This document shows, piece after piece, positions 47,909-57,971 of a stretch of 64,000 bases of DNA. The notes beneath the pieces were generated by a model, which saw only the letters and a program-made list of their open reading frames with translations, searched no databases and was not told where the DNA came from. The stretch spans positions 2,619,673-2,683,672 of the forward strand of contig NZ_CP067393.1 of NCBI RefSeq assembly GCF_016653615.1, in the 5' to 3' direction. The translations under genes and the position numbers were made by a program. The first letter of the stretch is position 1, and the number at the start of each line of letters is the position of its first letter. This DNA comes from Entomomonas asaccharolytica. Its GTDB lineage: Bacteria; Pseudomonadota; Gammaproteobacteria; Pseudomonadales; Pseudomonadaceae.

Positions 47909-48655
47909 ATGCGTAGAGGATTTGTTAACCTAAATGGGCAACGCACCCTTGTTAATGTTGATAACAATGGTAGTGTTACACATAATGGTCAAACAATTAC
48001 GAACCCTGAATGGTTACCTATAAGCATAGGTACAGTTTATGGTGTAGCTCTTAATTATAAAGGCTTACTAGAAAGCCGTTTAACAGAGTTTAACGAACCA
48101 CCTTATCAAAAACCACCTATCAAACCTGTATTATTTATCAAAACACCTAATACCTATAATAACCATTTAGGCAATATTGTATTTCCAACAGGTGTTGAGC
48201 AAATTCAAGCTGGCCCTGCACTTGCTTTTGTGATGGCGAAAGACGCTAGTCGTGTTACTAAACAACAAGCACTGAACTATGTAGCAGGTTTTACCATTGT
48301 AAACGAAGTTAGCTTGCCAGAAGATAGCTATTACCGCCCTGCTGTTAAAGCGAAATGCCGTGATAGCTTCTGTCCAATGGGGCCATGGTTAGTTGCAACA
48401 GACGCTGTTAATACTGATAACTTAGCGATCAGTGTCAGTATCAATGGTGAAGTTCGCCAACAAAATTCTACTGCCAATTTAGTACGTAATATCCCGCAGC
48501 TTATTGAGGAGCTCAGTGAATTTATGACCTTAAAAGCAGGCGATATTATTTTAACAGGTACTCCAGAAGGCCGTGTTGATATCAATGTAGGTGACCTTGT
48601 TGAAGTCACTATTGAAGGTATTGGTACCCTCGTAAACACTGTTATCGCCGAATAA
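47909..48655 (+). CDS. hpaG1: 4-hydroxyphenylacetate degradation bifunctional isomerase/decarboxylase, N-terminal subunit
   Basis: FAH-family enzyme, 248 residues. E. coli HpaG is one polypeptide with two FAH domains; here they are separate genes. This one matches the first half: TVYGVALNYKGLLESR, KPPIKPVLFIKTPNTY, EVSLPEDSYYRPAVKAKCRD and DIILTGTPEGR. Acts in decarboxylating 5-oxo-pent-3-ene-1,2,5-tricarboxylate and isomerising the product. AGGAG 6 bases upstream. First gene of the hpa operon. Confidence 0.88.
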   Translation: MRRGFVNLNGQRTLVNVDNNGSVTHNGQTITNPEWLPISIGTVYGVALNYKGLLESRLTEFNEPPYQKPPIKPVLFIKTPNTYNNHLGNIVFPTGVEQIQAGPALAFVMAKDASRVTKQQALNYVAGFTIVNEVSLPEDSYYRPAVKAKCRDSFCPMGPWLVATDAVNTDNLAISVSINGEVRQQNSTANLVRNIPQLIEELSEFMTLKAGDIILTGTPEGRVDINVGDLVEVTIEGIGTLVNTVIAE

Positions 48656-48667
48656 GGAGTCCTAACT

Positions 48668-49453
48668 ATGAAATATGCTCGTATCCGCTATCAAGGCGAG
48701 AACTTTGAAGTATTGGTTGAAGAAAATAATGCAGTTCGTTTAAAAGATGGTCGTGTATTACAAGAAACTGAAGTTGAGTGGTTACCGCCTGCAACGGGTA
48801 ATATGTTTGCACTTGGTTTGAACTATGCTGACCACGCTGCTGAACTTGAATTTAAAGCGCCCACCGAACCATTAGTATTTATTAAAGCGCCTACTACCTA
48901 TACTGGTCATTTATGTCATACATGGCGCCCAGATAATGTTGACTATATGCATTATGAGTGCGAGCTGGTAGCTGTTATAGGCAAAAAAGCCCGTAATGTT
49001 AGCCAAGCTGATGCTTTATCTTATTTGGCTGGTTATACTCTTTGTAATGACTATGCCATTCGTGATTTCTTAGAAAATTACTACCGCCCTAATCTGCGGG
49101 TTAAAAATCGTGACTGCACCACGCCCGTTGGTCCATACATTATTACTGCTGATGAAGTACCAGACCCATCTAAACTAACTTTACGGACATGGGTTAATGG
49201 CGAATTACGCCAAGAAGGTACGACAGCAGATATGATCTTTAACGTACCTTATTTAATTGAATACCTTTCTAACTTTATGACCTTACAGCCAGGTGACATG
49301 ATTGCCACAGGTACGCCAAAAGGTTTATCAGACGTTAAACCTGGCGATAAAGTGGTAGTAGAGATGGAAGGAATTGGTAGCTTAACTAACTTTATTGTTA
49401 CTGAACAAGAATTCTTTGAAAAATATGGTACTAACGCGATTGGAGAAAAATAA
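48668..49453 (+). CDS. hpaG2: 4-hydroxyphenylacetate degradation isomerase/decarboxylase, C-terminal subunit
   Basis: FAH-family, 261 residues. Metal-site signature: GLNYADHAAE, PLVFIKAPTTYTGH, YECELVAVIGKKARN (Glu ligands), GYTLCNDYAIRDF and DMIATGTPKGLSDVKPGD. Corresponds to the second half of E. coli HpaG. AAGGAG 8 bases upstream; 12 bases after hpaG1. Its stop overlaps the hpaE start by one base. Confidence 0.9.
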   Translation: MKYARIRYQGENFEVLVEENNAVRLKDGRVLQETEVEWLPPATGNMFALGLNYADHAAELEFKAPTEPLVFIKAPTTYTGHLCHTWRPDNVDYMHYECELVAVIGKKARNVSQADALSYLAGYTLCNDYAIRDFLENYYRPNLRVKNRDCTTPVGPYIITADEVPDPSKLTLRTWVNGELRQEGTTADMIFNVPYLIEYLSNFMTLQPGDMIATGTPKGLSDVKPGDKVVVEMEGIGSLTNFIVTEQEFFEKYGTNAIGEK

Positions 49454-50913
49454 TGTTAAAACATTGGATTAATGGCAAAGAAGTTGAAAGTAAAGAAACA
49501 TTTATTAACTACAACCCTGCCACTATGGAAGAAATCTGTGAAGTGGCTAGTGGTGGCGAAAAAGAAGTCAACGATGCGGTAGCTGCTGCGAAAGAAGCCT
49601 TTCCTAAATGGGCAAATACCCCTGCTAAAGAGCGTGCGCGTTTAATGCGTAATCTAGGTGAATTAATTGACAAAAACGTACCTAGAATTGCTGAGTTAGA
49701 GACGAAAGATACTGGCTTACCGATTCACCAAACAAAAAATGTATTAATTCCACGCGCTTCCCATAACTTCAACTTTTTTGCAGAAATTTGTACCCGTATG
49801 GATGGTCATACCTACCCAGTAGACGATCAAATGCTTAACTACACCCTCTATCAACCAGTGGGTGTATGCGGTTTGATCTCGCCTTGGAACGTACCTTTTA
49901 TGACTGCCACTTGGAAAACAGCACCTTGTTTAGCATTAGGTAACACAGCTGTTTTAAAAATGTCAGAACTTTCTCCTTTAACGGCTTATGAGCTAGGCCA
50001 ATTAGCATTAGAAGCTGGTATTCCAGCAGGTGTCTTAAACGTTATTCAAGGTTATGGCGCTACTGCTGGTGCAGCACTTGCGCAACATCATGATGTACGT
50101 GCTGTATCATTTACAGGCGGTACTGCAACAGGGCGTCGTATTATGGCTTCAGCGGGAATTAAAAAATACTCTATGGAATTAGGTGGTAAATCACCTGTAT
50201 TAATTTTTGAAGATGCTGATTTAGATAGAGCCTTGGATGCTGCCCTATTTACTATCTTCTCCTTAAATGGTGAACGTTGTACGGCTGGTTCTCGTATCTT
50301 TATTCAAGAAAGTGTTTACGACAAATTCGTAGCAGAATTTGCTGCCCGTGCTAAACGCTTAATTGTTGGCGACCCAACTGATCCTAATACCCAAGTAGGC
50401 TCAATGATTACCCAACAGCATTACGATAAAGTAACGGGCTATATCAAAATTGGTATGGAAGAAGGCGCTAAATTACTTGCAGGAGGTTTAGAGCGCCCAG
50501 CTAACTTACCTGCTCATCTTTCTAAAGGTCAATTTATTCAACCTACTGTATTTGCCGATGTGGATAATCAAATGCGTATCGCTCAAGAAGAAATCTTTGG
50601 CCCAGTAGTATGTTTAATCAAATTCAAAGACGAAGCAGAAGGCTTAAAATTAGCTAACGATGTTGAATATGGTTTAGCCTCTTATATCTGGACTAATGAT
50701 CTTGGCAAAGCGCACCGTGTTGCGCGTGGTATCGAGGCAGGTATGGTGTTTATTAATAGCCAAAACGTTCGTGACTTACGTCAACCTTTCGGTGGTGTTA
50801 AAGCTAGCGGAACAGGGCGTGAAGGTGGAGAATACAGTTTCGAAGTGTTCACAGAAATTAAAAATGTGTGTATTTCTATGGGTAGTCACCATATTCCTCG
50901 TTGGGGAATTTAA
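49453..50913 (+). CDS. hpaE: 5-carboxymethyl-2-hydroxymuconate semialdehyde dehydrogenase HpaE
   Basis: NAD-dependent oxidation of the ring-cleavage product (CHMS). 486 residues. Aldehyde dehydrogenase motifs: PWNVPFM with the catalytic Asn, FTGGTATGR, MELGGKSPV with the general-base Glu, and NGERCTAGSR with the nucleophile Cys. The EEIFGPVV loop and the C-terminal FGGVKASGTGREGG also match HpaE. GGAG lies just before the start. Confidence 0.95.
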   Translation: MLKHWINGKEVESKETFINYNPATMEEICEVASGGEKEVNDAVAAAKEAFPKWANTPAKERARLMRNLGELIDKNVPRIAELETKDTGLPIHQTKNVLIPRASHNFNFFAEICTRMDGHTYPVDDQMLNYTLYQPVGVCGLISPWNVPFMTATWKTAPCLALGNTAVLKMSELSPLTAYELGQLALEAGIPAGVLNVIQGYGATAGAALAQHHDVRAVSFTGGTATGRRIMASAGIKKYSMELGGKSPVLIFEDADLDRALDAALFTIFSLNGERCTAGSRIFIQESVYDKFVAEFAARAKRLIVGDPTDPNTQVGSMITQQHYDKVTGYIKIGMEEGAKLLAGGLERPANLPAHLSKGQFIQPTVFADVDNQMRIAQEEIFGPVVCLIKFKDEAEGLKLANDVEYGLASYIWTNDLGKAHRVARGIEAGMVFINSQNVRDLRQPFGGVKASGTGREGGEYSFEVFTEIKNVCISMGSHHIPRWGI

Positions 50914-50924
50914 TAACGCTCAGT

Positions 50925-50944
50925 TAGGCTCTGCACAGAGCCTA
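50925..50944 (+). other. stem-loop after hpaE
   Basis: TAGGCTCT-GCAC-AGAGCCTA, 11 bases after the hpaE stop and 73 before hpaD, without a T-run. More likely an mRNA-processing or stabilising element than a terminator. Confidence 0.4.
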
Positions 50945-51017
50945 GCTAACAAACTAAATAAGTAATACTGAATAAATATAATATTTTACTGATAAAAATA
51001 ATAGTTGGAGACTCAGC

Positions 51018-51866
51018 ATGGGTAAGTTAGCATTTGCTGCAAAAGTAACACATGTACCATCAATGTATCTTTCTGAACTACCTGGTAAAACAAATGGTTG
51101 TCGCCAAGCTGCGATTGATGGCCATAAAGAAATCAGCCGCCGTTGTCGTGAACTAGGGGTTGATACCATGGTGATATTTGATACTCATTGGTTAGTTAAT
51201 AGTGGTTTTCATATTAATGCTAATGATCACTTTAAAGGTATTTATACAAGCCATGAATTACCTCATTTTATTCGTGATATGGAATATGAATACTATGGTA
51301 ATCCTGAGTTAGCTGATATGATCGCCCGTTATGCGGTTAAAAAGAATGTACGTGCATTATCTCATCGTATCCCTTCATTAGCACTGGAGTACGGTACGTT
51401 AGTACCCATGCGCTATATGAACTCAGACAATAAATTCAAAGTAGTATCCATTTCTGCTTTCTGTACTTCACATGATTTAGAAGATAGTCGCGCATTGGGT
51501 GCGGCAGTAACTGAAGCGATCCAAGAATATGATGGGACTGTCGCCATTTTAGCCAGTGGTTCACTGTCACACCGTTTTGCTTATGATCGTATTGCCGAAA
51601 AATGTTTTGATGCTTATACCCGTGAATTCGATCATCAAGTTGACCTACGTGTAGTAGAAATGTGGAAAAATGGTCAATGGCCAGAATTCTGCTCTATGCT
51701 AGGTGACTATGCTGCGAGCTGTTTTGGTGAAGGTGGTATGCACGATACCTCTATGCTGCTAGGTGCATTAGGTGGTGAAAACTACCAAGGTAAAGTTGAA
51801 TTTGTCACAGAACTATTTGCAAGCTCTGGAACAGGTCAAGTTAACGCTGTTTTCCCTGTAGCATAA
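51018..51866 (+). CDS. hpaD: 3,4-dihydroxyphenylacetate 2,3-dioxygenase HpaD
   Basis: Fe(II) class III extradiol (meta) cleavage of homoprotocatechuate. 282 residues, as in E. coli HpaD. Family segments: AAKVTHVPSMYLSELPGK, DTMVIFDTHWLVNSGFH (metal His), SHELPHFIRDMEYEYYGN, ASGSLSHRFAYD and FGEGGMHDTSMLLGAL. GGAG 8 bases upstream. Followed by a terminator. Confidence 0.96.
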   Translation: MGKLAFAAKVTHVPSMYLSELPGKTNGCRQAAIDGHKEISRRCRELGVDTMVIFDTHWLVNSGFHINANDHFKGIYTSHELPHFIRDMEYEYYGNPELADMIARYAVKKNVRALSHRIPSLALEYGTLVPMRYMNSDNKFKVVSISAFCTSHDLEDSRALGAAVTEAIQEYDGTVAILASGSLSHRFAYDRIAEKCFDAYTREFDHQVDLRVVEMWKNGQWPEFCSMLGDYAASCFGEGGMHDTSMLLGALGGENYQGKVEFVTELFASSGTGQVNAVFPVA

Positions 51867-51884
51867 TTTACCAATTCCTATCCT

Positions 51885-51915
51885 AAACCTGTACTTTAAC
51901 AAGTGCAGGTTTTTT
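51885..51915 (+). terminator. terminator after hpaD
   Basis: Stem AAACCTGTACTT / AAGTGCAGGTTT (one G-T pair), loop TAAC, then T-tract. It sits inside the hpa gene run, so hpaF may be expressed at a lower level or from its own promoter. Confidence 0.75.
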
Positions 51916-51958
51916 AACTTAATAAGCTCTTTACATAAGCTGTGGAGAAGTATTTAAA

Positions 51959-52345
51959 ATGCCTCATTTTATTGCTGAATATTCTGCTAATTTAGAAGGT
52001 GTTGCAGATTTTGCTGGTCTCTTTGAGAAAGTACATCAAGTGTTAGGTGATAGTGGTGTCTTTCCTTTAGGAGGTATTCGTAGTCGCGCTATTCGTATGG
52101 ATATTTACCGTATGGCTGATGCTAAACACGACTATGGATTTATCCATATGACGTTAAAAGTAGGTGCTGGTCGAGACTTAGCAACCCGTAAAAAAGTGGC
52201 TGATCAATTATTTGAAACCATTAAAGAACACTTTGCAGATTTACAGGCAAAACGTTTACTAGCACTTTCTTTTGAAATGGAAGAACTAAATGCTGATTTA
52301 AACTATAAGCAAAATAATATCCATGCTTTTCTTGCTAACCAGTAG
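51959..52345 (+). CDS. hpaF: 5-carboxymethyl-2-hydroxymuconate delta-isomerase HpaF
   Basis: Tautomerase-like trimer isomerising CHM to 5-oxo-pent-3-ene-1,2,5-tricarboxylate. 128 residues. Begins MPHFIAEYS with the N-terminal Pro after Met removal; GAFPLGG-like stretch is FPLGGIRSRAIRMD, followed by DYGFIHMTLKVGAGR. Weak GGAG about 12 bases upstream. Confidence 0.94.
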   Translation: MPHFIAEYSANLEGVADFAGLFEKVHQVLGDSGVFPLGGIRSRAIRMDIYRMADAKHDYGFIHMTLKVGAGRDLATRKKVADQLFETIKEHFADLQAKRLLALSFEMEELNADLNYKQNNIHAFLANQ

Positions 52346-52426
52346 CATGGCTAATTAATTTATAGTTACTAACATAATAAACACAATAGTTAGTTTTTTT
52401 TATAACAACGACAAGATAACTGGATT

Positions 52427-53725
52427 ATGAACACAAATATACAACCTGTGAGTGACAAGGTGGTGCGCAATATCACCTTGCGCTTAATTCCTTTATTATT
52501 AATCTGCTATATATTCGCCCATCTTGATCGAGTGAATATTGGTTTTGCCAAAGACTCAATGAGCCTTGACTTAGGGCTAACCCATACAATGTATGGAACG
52601 GGCGCAGGATTATTTTTTATTGCCTATATGCTGTTTGGCGTACCTAGCAATATGATGCTCGAAAAGTTTGGCCCGCGTCGTTGGATTGCCCTGATTATGG
52701 TGATATGGGGATTACTCTCAACCGCTACCATGTTTATCAGTAATCATATTGAATTTTATATTCTCAGATTTTTACTAGGGGTGGCAGAAGCAGGTTTTTT
52801 CCCTGGCATTCTTATTTATATTAACCGTTGGTTTCCCTCCCGTCGTCGTGGCAAAATCACCGCCATGTTTACCTTAGCAGTGCCTCTTGCTAGCGTATTA
52901 GGGGCACCTATTTCGGGCTGGATTATTGATTACTTTCATGGCTCATCAGGTTTGCATGGTTGGCAATGGATGTTCCTGTTGGAAGGGTTGCCTGTTGTGT
53001 TATTAGGCATTGTTATTATGTTCTATCTGCCCGATCATTATAAAAAGGTGAAATGGTTAACAGATGAAGAAAAGCAACAATTAGCATATGAGCAACAGCA
53101 TGAGGAATCAGCAAAAACCAATATGCCCTTATTAGCCTTTATCAAAGATACTAAATTATGGTTACTGTTTGGTATCTACTTTGCGGTAATGCTAGGGATT
53201 AATGCTAATAATTTCTGGATGCCCAATCTAATTAAAAGCAGTGGTGTAGAAACAGAAACAACAGTAGGTTTACTTACCCCCTTCTGTTGGGGCTTGTCTT
53301 GTATTTTTATGATTCTAACAGGCATGTCTGCTGATCGCCATAATGAACGTCGTTGGCATTTAATTGTGCCTTTACTAATGGCAGCTATTGGCTTTATTGG
53401 CACAGGTATGTTTACCCATAGCACGGTGTTAGTAGTAACTTTCTTAAGTATTTCTATTATGGGCGCAGCTACTGCATTGCCAATGTTCTGGCAAATTCCA
53501 CCGATGTTTTTAACCAGTAAAGATGCCATTGCAGGTATTGCTTTAGTCAGCTCACTCGGTAATTTAGCGGGCTTTCTTGCACCTTACCTAATTGGTTGGG
53601 TTAAAGATATGACGGGCGGCTCACCCAGTATTGGGCTATATATTTTAGCCTTATTAATTGTATGTGGTGCAGGATTAGTCCTATTGATTAAACCTCCAAA
53701 ACAACCAATAAGTTACCCTCATTGA
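52427..53725 (+). CDS. MFS transporter, HpaX-like (first copy)
   Basis: 432 residues, twelve membrane helices, anion:cation symporter branch of the major facilitator superfamily, to which HpaX (4-hydroxyphenylacetate permease) belongs. Motifs: [54 protein letters not shown] and [10 protein letters not shown]. About two thirds identical by eye to the next transporter (54078-55361), so they are tandem duplicates. Which one carries which substrate is not known. Ends with its own terminator. Confidence 0.85.
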   Translation: MNTNIQPVSDKVVRNITLRLIPLLLICYIFAHLDRVNIGFAKDSMSLDLGLTHTMYGTGAGLFFIAYMLFGVPSNMMLEKFGPRRWIALIMVIWGLLSTATMFISNHIEFYILRFLLGVAEAGFFPGILIYINRWFPSRRRGKITAMFTLAVPLASVLGAPISGWIIDYFHGSSGLHGWQWMFLLEGLPVVLLGIVIMFYLPDHYKKVKWLTDEEKQQLAYEQQHEESAKTNMPLLAFIKDTKLWLLFGIYFAVMLGINANNFWMPNLIKSSGVETETTVGLLTPFCWGLSCIFMILTGMSADRHNERRWHLIVPLLMAAIGFIGTGMFTHSTVLVVTFLSISIMGAATALPMFWQIPPMFLTSKDAIAGIALVSSLGNLAGFLAPYLIGWVKDMTGGSPSIGLYILALLIVCGAGLVLLIKPPKQPISYPH

Positions 53726-54077
53726 CCTTATAAACGGTTAGTTAAAGGTCATTAAGTTAACAACTAAATGGCCTTTTTTATAGCATTTAATGAATTGACA
53801 AAATAACTGATTCATGTCAAAGTTTTACAAATTGACTATTAATTTACTAATAAAAATAAAAGGTAATAGAGCTATGCAACACTTACTTTGTGAGTCCTTA
53901 GGTAATCTGTTTTCAAAAAATATATTTATAAAAAATATCAAGCTTGGTTTAGTTAATTAGGATAACTACAACTTGATGTAATTCAACCAAGATCAGTCAT
54001 AAAAATAATTATTTTTATAACCAACAATAAAACTTCATTAAATTTTTAAAATAAAAAATAATCGGAGCTATTACTGC
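53726..54077. other. 352-base gap between the two transporter genes
   Basis: Starts with the terminator of the first transporter. The rest is AT-rich and should hold a promoter for the second transporter and hpaHI. No gene seen. A 14-base stretch TCCTTAGGTAATCT at 53895-53908 repeats a coding segment of the second transporter (about 55202) and could be a relic. Confidence 0.5.
53744..53779 (+). terminator. terminator after the first transporter
   Basis: Stem AAAGGTCATT / AATGGCCTTT (one G-T pair) with a 13-base loop, then TTTTTT-like tract. Confidence 0.65.
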
Positions 54078-55361
54078 ATGAATGCACATGTCACTACGAA
54101 TCATACCGTTCGTACGATCACCTTACGTATAGTACCACTACTACTCATCTGTTATATATTTGCCCATCTCGACCGCGTTAATATTGGTTTCGCTAAAGGC
54201 ACGATGAGTATTGACCTAGGCCTTACCGATGCAATGTACGGTTTTGGGGCAGGTTTGTTTTTTATCTCTTATATGATTTTTGGCGTTCCTAGCAATATGT
54301 TGCTAGACAAGTTTGGGCCAAGACGCTGGATTGCCTTTATGATGTTATTTTGGGGAATCTGCTCAACGGGCATGATGTTTGCTCAAAATAGCACTCAATT
54401 CTATGTGTTACGTTTCTTATTAGGTATGGCTGAGGCAGGCTTCTTTCCAGGTATTTTAGTGTATATCAATCGTTGGTTCCCTGCTCGCTATCGTGGCAAG
54501 ATCACAGCCATGTTTACCTTAGCTGTGCCTATGGCCAGTATTTTTGGTGGGCCTTTATCAGGCTGGATTATTCAAACCTTCCATAGTTCTGCTGGCTTAC
54601 ATGGTTGGCAGTGGATGTTATTATTGGAAGGCTTACCTGTTGTGATACTGGGGGTGGTAGTACTTTTTTACCTTCCTGACAACTACAAAGAGGTTAAGTG
54701 GCTAAGCCAAAATGAAAAACTACAACTTGATAAAGAATTACATACTGAAGAAGGTAAAAAACAAAACAGCACGACCTCTCTCACTGAATTTATCAAAGAA
54801 CCTAAACTGTATATATTATTTGGTATTTACTCTGCAGTAATGTTGGGCATGAATGCCGTTAATTTTTGGATGCCTGATTTAATTTCTACCACAGGTGTTG
54901 AGAATAAAACACACGTTGGTTTATTAACCGCTATCCCTTGGATTCTCGCTTGTGTATTTATGATTGCCACAGGTGCTTCAGCAGATAGAAACAATGAACG
55001 CCGTTGGCATTTGATAGTCCCATTATTCATGGTAACCTTTGGCTTTATTGGCGCTGGCTTATTTACCCACAACTTAATTATCTTAATGTTGTTCTTAAGC
55101 GTAGCAACAATGGGTGTAGGTACAGCACTACCTATGTTCTGGCAAATCCCACCTGCCTTTCTAAGCAACCAAAACGCAGCCGTTGGCATTGCCTTGGTTA
55201 GCTCCTTAGGTAATCTAGCTTCATTTCTTGCCCCTTATTTAATTGGTTGGGTAAAAACCAACACAGGCTCCACCAGTATAGGTCTTTATATTCTGGCAAT
55301 ACTTATCGCTTTAGGTGCTTTACTGGTATTATTAATCCCTGCACGCTCTTTGAAACATTAA
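54078..55361 (+). CDS. hpaX: MFS transporter, HpaX-like (second copy)
   Basis: 427 residues, twelve helices, same family and motifs as the copy before it ([50 protein letters not shown]). It lies 10 bases before hpaH, with CGGAG ahead of its start, so this copy is more likely the operon's 4-hydroxyphenylacetate permease. The hpaX symbol is by family and context. Confidence 0.82.
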   Translation: MNAHVTTNHTVRTITLRIVPLLLICYIFAHLDRVNIGFAKGTMSIDLGLTDAMYGFGAGLFFISYMIFGVPSNMLLDKFGPRRWIAFMMLFWGICSTGMMFAQNSTQFYVLRFLLGMAEAGFFPGILVYINRWFPARYRGKITAMFTLAVPMASIFGGPLSGWIIQTFHSSAGLHGWQWMLLLEGLPVVILGVVVLFYLPDNYKEVKWLSQNEKLQLDKELHTEEGKKQNSTTSLTEFIKEPKLYILFGIYSAVMLGMNAVNFWMPDLISTTGVENKTHVGLLTAIPWILACVFMIATGASADRNNERRWHLIVPLFMVTFGFIGAGLFTHNLIILMLFLSVATMGVGTALPMFWQIPPAFLSNQNAAVGIALVSSLGNLASFLAPYLIGWVKTNTGSTSIGLYILAILIALGALLVLLIPARSLKH

Positions 55362-55371
55362 GGAAAAAATA

Positions 55372-56175
55372 ATGATCGATAATAAATCTATTCAAGAAGC
55401 CGTAGAACGTTTAGATGAAGCTGAACGTAACAGTACTCAAATAAAACAGCTTTCTCTACAACATCCCAATATGACCATTGAAGATGCTTATGCTATTCAA
55501 CAAGCATGGGTTGAGAAAAAAATTAATGATGGTCGCAAAATGATTGGTCATAAAATTGGTTTAACTTCTCGCGCTATGCAAATGTCTTCTAATATTACTG
55601 AACCAGATTATGGAACCTTATTAGATGATATGCTATTTGAAGAAGGGACTGATATTGCACACAGTCGTTTTATCGTACCCCGTATTGAAGTTGAATTAGC
55701 TTTTATTTTGGAGAAACCATTACGCGGGCCAAACTGTACTATCTTTGATGTATTAGATGCCACTAAATATGTAGTGCCTGCCTTAGAAATTATTGATGCT
55801 CGGATTCAACGTATTGACCCAGAAACCAAAGTCACTCGTAAAGTATTTGATACGATTTCTGATAATGCGGCTAATGCAGGTATTATCTTAGGTGGTCGTC
55901 CTATCCGCCCCATGGACATTGATTTACGTTCAATTCCAGGCATTCTCTATAAAAACGGTGTGGTGGAAGAATCAGGGGTATCTGTAGCGGTACTCAATCA
56001 TCCTGCTAAAGGTGTAGCATGGCTCGCAAACAAATTAGCGCCCTACGGTGTAACATTAAATGCAGGGGAAATTGTATTGGGTGGTTCATTTACTCGCCCT
56101 GTTGATGCTAATCCTGATGACACTTTCCATGTTGAATACGGCCCACTAGGCTCTATTGCCTGCCGTTTTGTTTAA
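55372..56175 (+). CDS. hpaH: 2-oxo-hept-4-ene-1,7-dioate hydratase HpaH
   Basis: Adds water to 2-oxohept-4-ene-1,7-dioate to give 4-hydroxy-2-oxoheptanedioate. 267 residues, FAH/MhpD-like hydratase. Segments: [33 protein letters not shown] (Glu ligands), ALEIIDARI and [19 protein letters not shown] ribosome site; 17 bases before hpaI. Confidence 0.95.
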   Translation: MIDNKSIQEAVERLDEAERNSTQIKQLSLQHPNMTIEDAYAIQQAWVEKKINDGRKMIGHKIGLTSRAMQMSSNITEPDYGTLLDDMLFEEGTDIAHSRFIVPRIEVELAFILEKPLRGPNCTIFDVLDATKYVVPALEIIDARIQRIDPETKVTRKVFDTISDNAANAGIILGGRPIRPMDIDLRSIPGILYKNGVVEESGVSVAVLNHPAKGVAWLANKLAPYGVTLNAGEIVLGGSFTRPVDANPDDTFHVEYGPLGSIACRFV

Positions 56176-56192
56176 TAACGAGGAACACTATT

Positions 56193-56993
56193 GTGCAACT
56201 TCCTGTTAATCATTTTAAAAGACGTCTACAAAGTGGTGAGTCCATTATTGGTTTATGGTTAGGCTTAGCCAATGCCTATACGGCAGAACTAGCGGCCAAT
56301 GCAGATTTCGATTGGTTATTACTAGATGGCGAACATGCTCCTAATGATCTACGCACACTACTGGAACAATTACAGGCTATTGCTCCTTATGCTAGCCAGC
56401 CTGTAATTCGCCCTCGTATTGGCGATACAGCCATTATTAAACAATTACTGGATATTGGTGCGCAAACCTTATTAATTCCAATGGTTGATACCGCAGAACA
56501 AGCCGCTGAGCTTGTCAAAGCCATGCACTATCCACCAAAAGGTATTCGTGGTGTAGGCAGTGCGCTAGCGCGTGCTTCTCGTTGGAATACGATACCTGAC
56601 TATCTCCATAAAGCAGGTGATGAACTTTGCTTATTGGTACAAATAGAAACCAAAGCAGGTTTAGATAACTTAGACGCTATCGTCAATACTGAAGGGGTTG
56701 ATGGCGTATTTATCGGCCCTGCTGATCTATCCGCTTCATTAGGCCATTTAGGTAACCCTAAACACCCTGAGGTACAAGAGGCGATTGAACACGCCTTGCA
56801 ACGCATTAAACAAGCAGGTAAAGCTTCTGGTATTTTAATGGCTGATAAAGCACTGGCGAAACGTTATATTGAACTAGGCTGTAACTTTGTAGCGGTGGGT
56901 ACGGATACCAGTATTTTTATGCAATCACTTAAAAATTTAGCGGATGAATTTAAAGGTAAAACAAGCTCTACTCAAGTTGTTGGTGTTTACTAA
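56193..56993 (+). CDS. hpaI: 4-hydroxy-2-oxo-heptane-1,7-dioate aldolase HpaI
   Basis: Class II retro-aldol cleavage to pyruvate and succinic semialdehyde, last step of the pathway. 266 residues. GTG start with GAGGAA 8 bases upstream. HpaI motifs: [29 protein letters not shown], the metal Glu in [12 protein letters not shown], and the Asp in [14 protein letters not shown]. Followed by a strong terminator. Confidence 0.96.
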   Translation: MQLPVNHFKRRLQSGESIIGLWLGLANAYTAELAANADFDWLLLDGEHAPNDLRTLLEQLQAIAPYASQPVIRPRIGDTAIIKQLLDIGAQTLLIPMVDTAEQAAELVKAMHYPPKGIRGVGSALARASRWNTIPDYLHKAGDELCLLVQIETKAGLDNLDAIVNTEGVDGVFIGPADLSASLGHLGNPKHPEVQEAIEHALQRIKQAGKASGILMADKALAKRYIELGCNFVAVGTDTSIFMQSLKNLADEFKGKTSSTQVVGVY

Positions 56994-57010
56994 CTACCTC
57001 TTTATAACAG

Positions 57011-57044
57011 AAAAGCCATGATAGTTAACTATCATGGCTTTTTT
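57011..57044. terminator. strong bidirectional terminator after hpaI
   Basis: 16-bp perfect palindrome arm starting AAAAGCCATGATAGTT, with T-runs on both strands. Serves hpaI and the convergent lipoprotein gene. Confidence 0.88.
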
Positions 57045-57059
57045 ATAACTACCCTACCA

Positions 57060-57632
57060 TTACATGGCGTCTGTTAAATGCGTATCTTTAAATAAACTGG
57101 TTAACGCATTGCTTAATACTTCCCCCACTAACTGATTATTTGTGGCTAAATTAGGCGCTGAAGCAAAGTTTTGCGAAATACTTGAAGTATAACGGCCATT
57201 ATAGGATTTACTTGGAGTCTGTAATTGTGAGCGCAATATAGCTTTAATATCTGCCCCATTAGCTAATGAACTATCAGTTGCTTGATAGGAAATAGTATCA
57301 ATAATAATAGTTAATGTTATATCTCCACCGCCCGTTTGAGGCTTATATCCCATCTTAGTTAAAGCTTGCTCTGCTTGTTGCTGCAATTTAGGTAAAATAT
57401 CACTAGCTTGTAAGTTAATATTGCTGGTAGAGGCATATAATCCACCACGAGTACCAATAACCTCTGTACCACGGTTATCTGTTACTCTGACATTAACAGA
57501 TTGGCCATGCCCTACCTGAGGCAAAGCTTGCGAAATTACTGGATCAGGCGTTAATTGCTGGGGACTTAATGCACAACCTGTTAATAAACCTACTAACATT
57601 AAACACACTAATAATCCTTGCCTAAATATCAT
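57060..57632 (-). CDS. YajG-like lipoprotein
   Basis: 190 residues from the ATG at 57632 (GGAG 9 bases upstream; an in-frame TTG five codons earlier is unlikely). Lipoprotein signal MIFRQGLLVCLMLVGLLTGC with lipidated Cys20, sorted to the outer membrane (Ala at +2). The rest resembles the YajG family: VNVRVTDNRGTEVIGTRGG, LTIIIDTISYQA. Role unknown. Unrelated in function to the flanking hpa genes. Confidence 0.8.
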   Translation of the reverse strand: MIFRQGLLVCLMLVGLLTGCALSPQQLTPDPVISQALPQVGHGQSVNVRVTDNRGTEVIGTRGGLYASTSNINLQASDILPKLQQQAEQALTKMGYKPQTGGGDITLTIIIDTISYQATDSSLANGADIKAILRSQLQTPSKSYNGRYTSSISQNFASAPNLATNNQLVGEVLSNALTSLFKDTHLTDAM

Positions 57633-57971
57633 TTCAAAAGTCTCCAAGTAAACTATTTACAGTTGCTGTAGTATAATCACATCACTTCAATATTACCTTA
57701 ATAAAAACTATACAAAATATATTTTAAATAATTTATTGAAGATATTTTGTATTACAAATAGACCTACATAGTATTTCATCGGTATAATGTGCAGCCATGT
57801 TTTTTAGAAATGGTCGTTTTAATAAAAACAATGGATTTTTTCTCGTTTTCTATTGTCAGTATAAAACGTAGTTTATTATAAAAACATCTACACAAACAAA
57901 AATTAACTATTTGCTTAGCCAGCATGATAGTAGCTTATTAATTTACTAATAAATAAGAGTGTGACGAGCAT
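57633..57971. other. 339-base divergent gap before mqo
   Basis: AT-rich, no gene seen. Contains the promoter candidate at 57759-57788, which would give mqo a leader of about 175 bases. Confidence 0.5.
57759..57788 (+). promoter_or_regulatory. sigma-70-like promoter upstream of mqo
   Basis: -35 TAGACC (57759-57764), 18-base spacer, -10 TATAAT (57783-57788). Four of six and six of six consensus matches. Confidence 0.4.

Noticed and set aside
53874-53957. 27-codon reading frame in the gap between the two transporters
   Set aside because: Too short, low complexity after the SLGNL stretch, and no domain or signal; better explained as chance or a duplication relic.
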